Shown: positions 33,622 through 42,150, counted from the first letter of the stretch. The stretch: DNA of 64,000 nt from Planctomycetota bacterium (GCA_021413865.1 JAIOPN010000017.1:124001-188000); one strand, 5' to 3'. The notes: a model not told the origin generated them from the letters alone. Program-made: numbers and translations.

Positions 33622-33747
33622 TGTTCACCTACTCTGTAATTAGTTCTTCTATAATTTTACAAATACCCTTACGATTTACCCCCCCCCTCCGCTAATAATA
33701 AGCTCCAATATACTGGCAAGAAACCTTCATCTCCCGAGTTTTACGTG

Positions 33748-34597
33748 TCAGCACAGCGAGGGAATAAACAACTGTAACACTGAAGCCGGCTGACAGTCAC
33801 GCGCCAATTGCACAATCACGGAGCGAACATGTTGACTAAAAGTCCGTAACCGTTCGCGGCGACGCAACAATACCCCGGAGAATTGGCCGGCGCGCTCTTG
33901 CCCGATCAGATACTTCGTGCCTTCGGTAGTCAGGCAGCTGCAACCAGTCTGGCCCATCGAGTGACGGAAATAAGCAAAGACCTTGGGAGATTGAACATGA
34001 ACAAAACCGGGTTCAATGTCCAGTCGAAGCCATGTCGCGGAATCCTCCGCGTTGATCCTTAGTGACGGAAATACGCCAACGTGAATCATGGACTCGGTGC
34101 GAATGCGAACAGAAGGCGTGCCGATCCAAAATCTTTCCCGTGAGGTCGCCAGATTGTCGCGGTAGACCTGTATTCGAAGCGGTTCCTGCTCAATCCTCTC
34201 AGCTTGCGATGGGTAAACAACATCGACTTGCGTACCCGCCATGAACGGTATCTGCCCATCAGAATGGGACACAAGAACTGCATTGAAGATCGCCAGTGTC
34301 CATGGAAACCATATGTCGTCACTATCTAAGAAAGTAACGTATTGCCCTTTTGCCTGCATGACGCCGAGACTGCGGACCGTCCCAAGCCCCGCATTGGCCT
34401 GTTTTAGCACGCGGGCTGAAACTCCGAACGACTCTGCTATGATTGCACTATCTCCTGTGGAGCCGTCATCCACAACAATAGTCTCGTAGTCATGAAAGGG
34501 CTGCATCAGCACTGATCCAATCGATCGCGGTAGCATCTCAGCACGGTTATAACCGGCGCGATCACGGAAAACTTTGGATTAAATATATTCGCCACTA
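33748..34597 (-). pseudogene. Family 2 glycosyltransferase, frameshifted at the 5' end
   Basis: The long frame starts at ATG 34536 with MLPRSIGSVLMQPFHDYETI, which lacks the first beta strand of the GT2 fold. Upstream codons in the same frame read YNRAE, and in the adjacent frame from GTG 34594 read KFSVIAPV. Joining them gives SVIAPV-YNRAEMLPRSIGSV, the standard GT2 N-terminus, so one base appears to be missing near 34553. The rest is intact (VVDDGSTGDS, TFLDSDDIW). The IS5-like element abuts the 5' end at 34598 and may have removed the promoter. A shortened product from 34536 (262 residues) is possible but probably inactive. Confidence 0.65.
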
Positions 34598-35487
34598 GGA
34601 TTTGTCTGAAAACAATATTTTGAGACACCGTGAAATCATTGCCCGCTTCTCGAAACGGATGCCGATCCGCTGGCACTCGTTCAGCCAGCCAATGTCTTGT
34701 TCGACGATGCCCCGGCGTTTGTAGCGTTCCTTGTCGAACGTCATGCGGCCATCGTATCGGGCGTGCTCGTTGTCCTTGTGCGGGATCGCCGGCTTGATGC
34801 CATAGCGTTTCAACCAGTCACATACGCGTTGGCAACTGTAGGCTTTGTCACCGGCCAGCCGCGACGGGCGTTTGCGGGGCCGACCGATCGGCTGGGGGAT
34901 GGCGATCTGCTCCATCACCGTTTCGACCTGGGTTGAATCATGCGCCTGTCCGGCGGTCACTTCCAAGGCCAGCGGCAGGCCTTTGCCGTCAACAACCAGG
35001 TGGAACTTGCTCATGAATCCGCCACGCAAGCGTCCCAGAGCGTGGTTGGCCGGTTCGGTCCAATGGCGGTTGAGGCTTTTTTGCCGGTCCCCGCGGCAGC
35101 CTGAGAGGTACGCACCGACGAGCCGTCGATGCACCACAAGTCTCAGTTGATTTGGCCGTCGCGGTTGAGATGGATTTGCAGGGTTTGTAAAATGCGGTCG
35201 TACGTTCCATCCGCACGCCACTTGCTGAAATGGTCGTAGACCGTCTGCTAGGGCCCGAAGAGGTCGGGCAGGTCGCGATAGAGCGCTCCGGTGCACAGAA
35301 TCCAGAAGGTGCCGTGTAGCATCACCCGCGGATCGCTGGGCGGACGACCCGTTGTCGCGTTGCGTGGGGGGACGATGGGGTGAACAAGTTCCCATTCCTG
35401 ATCCGTCAGTTTGCATCGTTTCATGAGTGCCGGCCTCCTTGCCAGTCCACTCAACATCGGTGTTTCACGGAGTTTTCAGACAGCGCC
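34598..35487 (-). mobile_element. IS5-family element (IS427-like), 890 bp, decayed
   Basis: The ends are inverted: GGATTTGTCTGAAAA on the left, and on the right, read inward, GGCGCTGTCTGAAAA. Both are flanked by TA, consistent with the two-base target duplication of IS427-type elements. It carries one transposase gene with several inactivating changes. Confidence 0.8.
34610..35424 (-). pseudogene. IS5-family DDE transposase, inactivated
   Basis: It starts with the typical MKRCKLTDQEWELVHPIVPP. Two Trp codons have become stops: after DLFGP at about 35250, and before DLWCIDGSS at about 35145. A frameshift near AGTGKK moves the rest into another frame (GGFMSKFHLVVDGKGLPLAL, then GDKAYSCQRVCDWLKRYG). 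The C-terminus is shortened around FEKRAMISRCLKILFSDKS. The DDE catalytic region is recognisable, but the gene cannot make a full protein. Confidence 0.85.
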
Positions 35488-35619
35488 TAATCGACCTCAC
35501 GGAGACTGGCTTGGTTCCACAATTAATTTTCTTCCTGTTGCATGCATTGTAACTTGAAATGGGCACCAGTGTAAACCCTGTGATGCAACAAGCCGGGGGA
35601 TCAACTTCATGGGGGCGGG

Positions 35620-36770
35620 TCACCTCCCGCCAGCGATCTCGTGGCCCAGGATCACCGCGCTGACGTTCGCATCCGTAGCGGTGTCCGCCGCGGTGCGGTG
35701 GGTATGACGCAGGTGGCCAAAGCCCAGCTCTGGCACCTTTACATTGGTGGCCTTCACAAGCCGGCGGAAGATCAAGCCGAGGGAATCCGTGCGGGGGAGC
35801 TGCCGGCTGCCCGCCTCGCCCACCAGCTTCTCCTGGTGCCACGGCCGGCCGTGGGCGGTGATGAACACCAGGTCGGCGTCGGCGGGGTCTTAAGGCTCGG
35901 GCCGCGCCTTGATGAACGCACGTAGAGCCTTGACTGTCTCGGGCCACAACGGGACACGGCGGATCACGCTCGTCTTGGCGCGCAGGTGTCGATGATCGCG
36001 GCGTCCAGGTCCATCACCTTGAAGGTCAGGCCGGCGATTTCCTTTTGGGTGTAGCCGCCGTTGATGCCGAGCAACACCGCGGCCTTGAGGTGCACGTCGG
36101 CCCGCTTGAGGATTGACCGCAACTCTCCGGCGGTGAATGTATGGCGGCCGCGGTCGTGCCGAGCCTCATAAATCTCGGAGTGGTCTGCATCAATAAACTC
36201 GCTCCCGAACACGGGCATAAGCCGGCGATCGAGGTGGCCGTTCCCCGCGCACCAGCTGAACATCATGCGGGTGATGATGGTGGTCTTGAGCCGGTTGGAC
36301 GGGGGGGGGGTGTAAGTCTTCCCGATTACACCTTGCAGCCGAGCGAACTGATGGAGCTTGAGGGTCTCGGGTCGCATGTGTCGGCCGAGCGTATCCACGG
36401 CCAGCCGGGTGGCCGCCTGGTAAGACGCAAAGGTTGATGCCGCCAGTTTGCCCGCCTCAAGCCGCCGGGCCTTGACGGTGAGAAAGTGATCCCGCGCGTT
36501 CCGGCGGCGCCCTGGCCCCCATCAACGCGGGGGTTGCCCCCCCCCAACAACCACACGTCTTTCTCGCGGTTGAACAGATCGAGCGTCCCTAGGCGTCGGC
36601 CAGCTTGCCGAAGTAAAGCCGCTTCTTTGGCCATGTGCCCGGGGCCAGGGGCTTGAAGTCATAGAACCACCGGTCCAGCGGAACGTTGGGCTTCAAGGGG
36701 TAGCCCAGGTCGGACAGGGGTAGGCACTCCTACACGCACGGGTTTTGTGAGCGACAGGGTTGAGTTTCGC
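35620..36770 (-). pseudogene. Tyrosine recombinase (integrase) remnant
   Basis: Pieces in different frames line up with a planctomycete-type site-specific recombinase. In order they are GYPLKPNVPLDRWFYDFKP then KKRLYFGKLADA (N-terminal arm), LFNREKDVW, then TFTAGELRSILKRADVHLKA and GINGGYTQKEIAGLTF (catalytic core). After those come DPADADLVFITAHGRPWHQE and HLRHTHRTAADTATDANVSA then VILGHE (the H-x-x-R and final H/Y-region motifs). Frameshifts and stops separate them, and two G/C runs of nine to ten bases (36301-36310, about 36537-36545) lie inside. The normal C-terminal Tyr segment is not seen. It ends about 110 bases from tRNA-Phe and probably dates from an integration event. Confidence 0.75.
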
Positions 36771-36882
36771 GTTGGGCTTGGTATTCTTCTGGGTCACGGC
36801 ATGGCCTCCCCGATCAGTTAGGTGTAAACACCATCGCCAGACAAAGAGGAAATGCTGGATAGGTCGGTAAAACAAGTGTTTC

Positions 36883-36955
36883 GGCTAGGTAGCTCAGTTG
36901 GTAGAGCGCGGCACTGAAAATGCCGAGGTCACCGGTTCGACCCCGGTCCTAGCCA
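36883..36955 (+). tRNA. tRNA-Phe (GAA)
   Basis: This 73-base cloverleaf has acceptor GGCTAGG pairing with CCTAGCC and discriminator A. The D-arm is GTAGCTCAGTTGGTAGAGC, the anticodon loop CTGAAAA has anticodon GAA, and the T-arm contains GGTTCGACC. CCA is not encoded. The integrase remnant lies on its 5' side and aat follows 90 bases downstream on the same strand. Confidence 0.96.
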
Positions 36956-37045
36956 TTCGTCCCCGTCGCCCCGCGCGCCCCGATCCGTGGCGGCGGGCTC
37001 CCTCACCGTGAACAGCCGCACCGACGCCCGCCCGGAGCGTGGCCG

Positions 37046-37690
37046 ATGTCTCGACCCGTGGTGAAACTCACGCCGGAACTGGTGCTGCGTGCCTACACCA
37101 TGGGCGTCTTCCCCATGGCCAAGAACCGCACCGGGCCGGTGGAGTGGTTCAGCGCCGATCCCCGCGCAATCATGCCGCTGGAGACGTTCCATGTCCCGCA
37201 TTCGCTGGGGCGCGTGGTGCGCCAGGGGAAATACCGTGTGACGATGGACCGTGCGTTTGAGCGCGTGATCCACGCCTGCGCCGAACCGGGCGAGGGACGC
37301 GAGGAGACGTGGATCAACGACGAGATCGCCCGAGTTTTCACCGAACTGCACGCGATGGGTTTTGCGCACAGCGTGGAGGCGTGGCGCACACCGGCCGTAT
37401 CGAGCCCCACGTCAACGGGAACGGACGATGCCGGCGAACTGGTCGGCGGGTTGTACGGGCTGGCGCTGGGCGGGGCGTTCTTTGGCGAGTCGATGTTCAG
37501 CCTGGCGACCGACGCGTCAAAGGTCTGCCTCGTCCACCTGGTCGAGCACCTCAAACGGCAGGGCTACACCCTGCTCGACGTGCAATTCCACAACGCCCAC
37601 CTGGCGCGGTTCGGCGTCGTGGAGATGGCGCACGACAGCTACCTGCACCTGTTGCACGAGGCGCTGGCGCTATCGGCGGCGTGGGATTGA
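37046..37690 (+). CDS. aat: Leucyl/phenylalanyl-tRNA--protein transferase
   Basis: This 214-residue protein has the family segments LVLRAYTMGVFPMA, VEWFSADPRAIMPLE, TWINDEI and GGLYGLALGGAFFGESMFS, plus the C-terminal LLDVQFHNAHLARFGVVEM. It adds Leu or Phe from charged tRNA to proteins with N-terminal Arg or Lys, marking them for ClpAP degradation in the N-degron pathway. The gene lies directly downstream of tRNA-Phe in the same direction, so the two may be co-transcribed. No clpS or clpA is in the window. Confidence 0.95.
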   Translation: MSRPVVKLTPELVLRAYTMGVFPMAKNRTGPVEWFSADPRAIMPLETFHVPHSLGRVVRQGKYRVTMDRAFERVIHACAEPGEGREETWINDEIARVFTELHAMGFAHSVEAWRTPAVSSPTSTGTDDAGELVGGLYGLALGGAFFGESMFSLATDASKVCLVHLVEHLKRQGYTLLDVQFHNAHLARFGVVEMAHDSYLHLLHEALALSAAWD

Positions 37691-37717
37691 CAGATCGGAG
37701 ACCGCTCACCAGCCCGA

Positions 37718-38065
37718 TCAGGGCAGGTTGATCTTCTGCCCGACCTTGATCTTGTTGGGATCGAGGCCGGGGTTGGCGGCGATGATGTCCTTGACCTTGC
37801 GGGCGTCGCCGTACTCACGGCGGGCGATGCCGTAAAGGGTGTCACCCTTCTTGACGGTGTACGAACGGGCCCCGGCGGCCGGGGCGGGTGCGTACGTTTC
37901 CGCCGGGACGGGCACCGGAGCGGGCGCCGGGGCCGGAGCCGCAACCGGCGCGGCGGGCTCGAGCGGAGGCGGCGGCGTCGCGCTGGCGTCCTCCTTGGGC
38001 TTGTCCTGGCAACCGAGCAATCCCGCCGACCCGATGACCAACAATACTGCCATCGTCCTACGCAT
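37718..38065 (-). CDS. LysM-domain lipoprotein
   Basis: This protein of about 115 residues has a lipoprotein signal with lipobox LLGC near residue 20. A Pro/Ala-rich linker follows (about 30-65), then one C-terminal LysM domain (YTVKKGDTLYGIARREYGDA, then IKVGQKINLP) that binds peptidoglycan. Of two neighbouring in-frame ATGs, 38065 is preferred because AAAGG lies eight bases before it. It is probably anchored in a membrane and tethered to the wall; no enzymatic domain is present. Confidence 0.88.
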   Translation of the reverse strand: MRRTMAVLLVIGSAGLLGCQDKPKEDASATPPPPLEPAAPVAAPAPAPAPVPVPAETYAPAPAAGARSYTVKKGDTLYGIARREYGDARKVKDIIAANPGLDPNKIKVGQKINLP

Positions 38066-38300
38066 GTCCATAACCTTTCCCTGAACGAGTGTTCGCGCGA
38101 ACCTTCCTAGGCCCGCGGTTCTGTTCTACCACGACCCATAACCATCGGCAAACCGAACCTGATTTATGCACCATTTCCGAGCCGGAGCCCTCTTCTTCTC
38201 CTGTCGCGGATCAAGCGTCAATGCCCCGACGGCGATATTGGCTTCTGCCCCCTTACGCGTCCTTATCCGTTCCGACTCGCCTTTTCGCGCCATGTGGTCG

Positions 38301-38495
38301 TCATCTGCGCACAAATGCCAGCACAACCTGAGCGATAATCACCACCAGTGATGCACCTCCAAGTATATACGGCATCGCTGACGGCCACGCGTCGTGCGTC
38401 CGGATCCATATCTCCCAACGTACGGACATCGCAAGCACCGCCGCCGCCACAACCAGGACGATCCAGTTCGTCCGAGTGTGTTGCTTAGCCTCCAT
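38301..38495 (-). CDS. Small two-helix membrane protein
   Basis: This 64-residue protein has two hydrophobic helices (NWIVLVVAAAVLAMSV and YILGGASLVVIIAQVVLAFV) separated by a short polar loop. A GGGGAG ribosome-binding site precedes the ATG. No family is recognised. About 230 bases between its end and the LysM lipoprotein start hold no convincing gene. Confidence 0.6.
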   Translation of the reverse strand: MEAKQHTRTNWIVLVVAAAVLAMSVRWEIWIRTHDAWPSAMPYILGGASLVVIIAQVVLAFVRR

Positions 38496-38567
38496 TACTG
38501 CTCTCCCCGAATAGGGAAGAAATAGGGGCGAGAGTTATTTACCCCCCCCCGGTCCAATCCCTCGTTC

Positions 38568-39350
38568 TCACCGCCCCGGCTCCGCCACCACCAGCCGGCT
38601 CCCCAGCGAATCCCGCACCGCCGGGTCGATGCCCGGATCGGTCACGACCTGATCGACTTCGTTGAGTCCGCACACCCGCGCGAGACTCTTGCGACCGAAC
38701 TTCGAGGAGTCCATCAGCATGACGCTCCGCGCCGCCTGCCGCATCATCGCCTGCTCGACCTGCGACATGGCGAGATTGTGGTTGAACGCCTCGTCGCCGT
38801 AGATGCAGGCCAGGCTGAAGAGCAGCACGTCGGCGTGCAGGTCGGCCAGGCAGCCCGTCGCCACCGGGCCGACGAGCACGCCCGTGCGCGGGTAGAGGCT
38901 GCCGCCGATCAGGAGCAGTTCGACCTGCTCCTCCTCGGCGAAGATGTTGGCTATGGCGAGGCTGTTGGTCACGACCTGGATCGGCCGGGCGGTGATCTGC
39001 CGGGCGGCGTATATGACGGTCGAGCCGCCATCGAGCAGGACGGTCATCTGCGGCCGGACCTGCGCGGCGGCGTAGCGGCCGATGAGCATCTTTTCTTCGA
39101 TGCGGTCGGTCATGCGCTCCGCCAGTGCGATGCTGGGGAGGCCCGCGCCGAGCTCGGGCTTGCGCGAGTCGCCGCGGTACACCGCCCCGCCGTGCGTGCG
39201 TTCAACGACGCCCTTGGCTTCGAGCTGCTCCAGATCGCGCCGGATCGTCGAGGCGCTCACGTCCAATTCGCGCGCGAGGTCCTCGAGCTGCGCGGCCTTG
39301 CGCTGCTTGAGGATCTCCAACACGCGTTCCTGACGTTCGACGATCAGCAT
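38568..39350 (-). CDS. DeoR-family transcriptional regulator (BMC operon)
   Basis: This protein of about 260 residues has an N-terminal HTH (RVLEILKQRKAAQLEDLARE, then SASTIRRDLEQLEAKGVVER) and the DeoR effector domain. The latter contains LLDGGSTVIYAARQI, LLLIGGSLYPRTGVLVGP and the C-terminal LMDSSKFGRKSLARV. DeoR regulators respond to phosphorylated sugars, usually as repressors. It is the last gene of the BMC operon, 16 bases after the TIM-barrel gene, and is the obvious candidate for its regulation. ATG at 39350 is taken as the start; a GTG two codons earlier is possible. Confidence 0.88.
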   Translation of the reverse strand: MLIVERQERVLEILKQRKAAQLEDLARELDVSASTIRRDLEQLEAKGVVERTHGGAVYRGDSRKPELGAGLPSIALAERMTDRIEEKMLIGRYAAAQVRPQMTVLLDGGSTVIYAARQITARPIQVVTNSLAIANIFAEEEQVELLLIGGSLYPRTGVLVGPVATGCLADLHADVLLFSLACIYGDEAFNHNLAMSQVEQAMMRQAARSVMLMDSSKFGRKSLARVCGLNEVDQVVTDPGIDPAVRDSLGSRLVVAEPGR

Positions 39351-39366
39351 GATCACAATCCAAAAA

Positions 39367-40578
39367 TCACCTGAGCACGCGGTTCCATCGCGACAGGTTC
39401 CACGCGACCTTCTCGGTCGGGGTCATGCGGGAGAAGTCCGGCGCGGCGGAGCTTGCGGGTGCGCCCGCGGCGGGTGCGGGTTTCGATTTTGCGGGGGCCG
39501 TTGCGGCGACGGCGGGTTTCCCGCCATCAACGCGTGCAGTCGTCTTTGCATACGACGCGATCCGCTTGGTCGGCGTCAGGTCGTCCTGCAGCGAGCGGTA
39601 CGGGCGGATGCCGAGCTTTTCCAGCGACCCGTGGTACGACTTCACGGCCTCGGCGGCGTCGGTGATGTTCCCGTCCGCCACCCAGCGCAAATGCTGGATA
39701 AAGACGCCCTGGTTCTCCGCGTTGTTGATCATCCGCCCGTAGAGCGCCACGCGGGCGCCGTACTTCTTGGCCTCGGCGAGTTGGTGGAAGGCGTCGAACG
39801 TCGTGCCCGCCGAGCCGCCCAGGATGCCGACGATCAGCGAGCGGTCGTAGCCGGCGAGTTGCTCCATCGCCTCCGGGCCGTTGTAGGCGATCTTCAAGAA
39901 TAGCGGCCGGCCGCGGCTCACCACGCCGCCGAGCGTGCGCACGATGCTGTCGTTCACGAACCGGCCCAGGTCCGTGGGGCAGTGGTCGCCGCAGGCGTTG
40001 GGGTTGAAGACCTCGAGGAAGTGGCGGAAGCCCTTGCGCTCGGCCTCCTCGCGGAACCGGCCGTACGCCTCCACCGACGCGAGGTCGGTGTCGAGCTTGT
40101 TGTTAAACGTGACCGAGTAGAGCCCCAGGTCGGCGCCCATCTTCCGTTCACCCGGGGTGCAGTCGACCTTGCCGCACATGATGTGGTCGATCGTCGCGGT
40201 GCGGAACGGCCGGCTCGGCTCGGCGGAATAGGTCCCGCCCTGCACGGCCCAGATGTCGGTCGCGTCGTTAGCACGGGCGGCGGGCGTGACGTGTGACTCA
40301 TCGAACAGCCGCTCTTTGATCGTGAGCAGCTCGCTGGTCGAGGCGCTCATGAGCATGATGTCGAGCAGCCCCTGCTTCACGTTCTGCCGGATCAGCTCGC
40401 GGAACTCGGCGAGGGAGCGGAACCGCGCCTCCTGGGCGTAGTGCTCCGGCGACTTACCCGGCGCGGCGATGCCGAACGCCAGGTCGGCGTCCTTGGCGTC
40501 GGCGAGGATGAAGTCCTTGCACGACGGGTCGGCGAGGATGCGGGCGATCTTGGTATCGAGGGATTTCTGTGCGGCCAT
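39367..40578 (-). CDS. BMC-associated TIM-barrel protein with Pro/Ala linker and C-terminal helix
   Basis: This protein of about 403 residues is not firmly assigned. The main domain (about 1-340) reads like a TIM-barrel aldolase-type protein, with strands such as RHFLEVFNPNACGDHCPTDL, PLFLKIAYNG, LIVGILGGSAGTTFDAFHQL and ARVALYGRMINN. A long Ala/Pro/Lys-rich linker follows (about 345-380). The C-terminus is a short helix, TPTEKVAWNLSRWNRVLR, with hydrophobic residues on one face. That arrangement resembles a BMC encapsulation peptide. It lies between the SGNH and DeoR genes and starts ten bases after the SGNH stop. A role in sugar-phosphate or aldehyde chemistry is inferred only from context. 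Confidence 0.6.
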   Translation of the reverse strand: MAAQKSLDTKIARILADPSCKDFILADAKDADLAFGIAAPGKSPEHYAQEARFRSLAEFRELIRQNVKQGLLDIMLMSASTSELLTIKERLFDESHVTPAARANDATDIWAVQGGTYSAEPSRPFRTATIDHIMCGKVDCTPGERKMGADLGLYSVTFNNKLDTDLASVEAYGRFREEAERKGFRHFLEVFNPNACGDHCPTDLGRFVNDSIVRTLGGVVSRGRPLFLKIAYNGPEAMEQLAGYDRSLIVGILGGSAGTTFDAFHQLAEAKKYGARVALYGRMINNAENQGVFIQHLRWVADGNITDAAEAVKSYHGSLEKLGIRPYRSLQDDLTPTKRIASYAKTTARVDGGKPAVAATAPAKSKPAPAAGAPASSAAPDFSRMTPTEKVAWNLSRWNRVLR

Positions 40579-40588
40579 CACTTGGTCC

Positions 40589-41212
40589 TTAGTCACCCTT
40601 GACCACGCCCGAGAGACGGAGCGCAGACGCCACCGCGCGGGCGCAGGCGTCAACACCCAGGGGCGAGAGGTGGAGCTTGTCTTCGCCGAGCAGGCGGTCC
40701 GGGTCGGCGTTCACGATCGCGTGAAGGTCGTTGACCTGCACGCCCTGCGAAAGCATCAGGTCGGTCGCGGCGGCGTTGTAACGGACGATGTCGTCGCTCC
40801 GCCACGACCATGCATCGGCCGAGAACGCGCGGGCTGGGTGCTGCGGCGTCATGGTCGCCCAGATCACCTTCGCGCCGGGCGCGTGGGTCTCACGGATCGA
40901 CTTGAGGATCGTGCGGAGGTTGGCGAGGTAATCCTCCACGCTGAACTGGCTCGGCCCGCGGTAGGGGCAGTAGCCGCAGTCCCACAGGCCGTTGTTCCAG
41001 TGAACGGCATCGACCTTACCGAACGCGCTGAACCACGGGCCGGCACGCTCGATGGTGTAGAGCGCGAACCGACAGTTGTCGTCCGGGCCGACGACCTGCG
41101 CACGGCCGGCGAGCAGCTCGGCGACGCGGGCCTGGTAGCTCATGCGGATGGAGTCGCCCAGCAGGGCGACGCGCGGTGTGGCGGCGGCCTGGGTCACTTG
41201 ATCTTGCTCCAT
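40589..41212 (-). CDS. SGNH/GDSL-type hydrolase in the BMC operon
   Basis: This 207-residue protein has the block I motif LLGDSIRMSY with the nucleophile Ser, an Asn-containing block (HWNNGLWD) and the catalytic Asp-His pair in EDKLHLSPLG near the C-terminus. No signal peptide is present, so it acts in the cytosol. SGNH enzymes hydrolyse esters such as acetylated sugars. Its ATG overlaps the end of the dehydrogenase gene by 19 bases, which ties it to the BMC operon. It may deacetylate sugars feeding the pathway, but this is inference. Confidence 0.8.
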   Translation of the reverse strand: MEQDQVTQAAATPRVALLGDSIRMSYQARVAELLAGRAQVVGPDDNCRFALYTIERAGPWFSAFGKVDAVHWNNGLWDCGYCPYRGPSQFSVEDYLANLRTILKSIRETHAPGAKVIWATMTPQHPARAFSADAWSWRSDDIVRYNAAATDLMLSQGVQVNDLHAIVNADPDRLLGEDKLHLSPLGVDACARAVASALRLSGVVKGD

Positions 41213-42117
41213 GTTTCATCCAACGCCTTCGCCGACGCCTGGATGCCCGATTTTTCCTTGGGCCACAGCTCGACCTCGTGCGCCTCGACGACGCCGGCGC
41301 GGCCAACGACCGTCGGGATCGAAAGGCATGTCTTGCGGATGCCGTACTGCCCGCTGAGCTGCGAACTCACCGGCAGGATGCGGCGCTGGTCGAGGGCGAT
41401 GGAGTGGATCACTTCGGCGATACCTAACCCCACGGCGTAGCCCGCGCCGCCCTTGCGCTTTATGACCTCCGCACCGGAACCCTGCGTGCGCTTGAAGACC
41501 TCGTTCTGCTCGTTGACCGAGAGGAATGCCGAGAGCGGCACGCCGCCGACGGCCGCGCTGGACCAGATCGGCGTCATGGTGTCGCCGTGCTCGCCGAGGA
41601 TCAGGGCCTTCACCTGCGATGGCGGCAGGTTCTTCATGTCGGCGATGAGCGAGCAGAATCGCGCCGTGTCGAGCACCGTGCCAAGCCCCAGCACCTGTTT
41701 GGCGGGCCAGTTGAGGGATTCAATCGCCAGGCGGGTGAGCACGTCCACGGGATTTGAGACGACGAAGATGATTGCGTCGCGCTTGAGGTTGGCCTTTTTC
41801 AGGTCGTCGAGGATGCCCTTGAAGAGCGAGACATTGCGGTTGATGAGGTCGAGGCGGGACTCATCGGGCTTGCGCCGCAGGCCGGCGGTGATGCAGACCA
41901 CGTCGCTGTCGGCCGCGCCGGCGGTGTCGGTCGCGTAGATGCGCTGGTCGCCGGCGATGGAGGCGCCGTGCAGCAGGTCGAGCGCCTCGCCCGCCGCGAG
42001 ATCGGCATTGACATCGACCAGCGCGATCTGCCGGACGATCCCCCCGCACTGCAGCGCGAAGGCCGCGTTCGACCCGACCCGCCCCCCGCCGCCGATGATG
42101 GAAACCTTGATGCTCAT
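41194..42117 (-). CDS. Lactate/malate dehydrogenase-family oxidoreductase (BMC operon)
   Basis: This 307-residue protein has the NAD-binding motif IIGGGGRVGSNAAF, the substrate loop GLRRKPDESRLDLINRN, SNPVDVLTRLA, Asp in VLDTARF and the catalytic His in GEHGDTM. The residue aligned with LDH Gln102 is Arg, which in this family favours oxaloacetate/malate over pyruvate. No encapsulation-peptide-like tail is visible. In PV-type BMC loci such a dehydrogenase is thought to recycle NAD+/NADH for the aldehyde dehydrogenase. It follows the aldolase gene and overlaps the SGNH gene. Confidence 0.85.
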   Translation of the reverse strand: MSIKVSIIGGGGRVGSNAAFALQCGGIVRQIALVDVNADLAAGEALDLLHGASIAGDQRIYATDTAGAADSDVVCITAGLRRKPDESRLDLINRNVSLFKGILDDLKKANLKRDAIIFVVSNPVDVLTRLAIESLNWPAKQVLGLGTVLDTARFCSLIADMKNLPPSQVKALILGEHGDTMTPIWSSAAVGGVPLSAFLSVNEQNEVFKRTQGSGAEVIKRKGGAGYAVGLGIAEVIHSIALDQRRILPVSSQLSGQYGIRKTCLSIPTVVGRAGVVEAHEVELWPKEKSGIQASAKALDETWSKIK

Positions 42118-42132
42118 GCTCTCCTCTTCAAC

Positions 42133-42150
42133 GCCGCTCGCGGCTTAGCG
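42133..42150. repeat. CCGCTYGCGGCTTAGCG dispersed repeat, copy 5 (supplies aldolase stop)
   Basis: GCCGCTCGCGGCTTAGCG overlaps the end of the aldolase gene, whose TAA stop (42145-42147) is part of the repeat. Confidence 0.8.

Noticed and set aside
32500-36955. Attachment-site duplication of the tRNA-Phe end
   Set aside because: I found no second copy of the tRNA 3' segment in the islet, so island boundaries cannot be set.
38126-38326. 66-codon minus-strand open frame after the small membrane protein gene
   Set aside because: No ribosome-binding site, overlap with the preceding gene, and no recognisable features.
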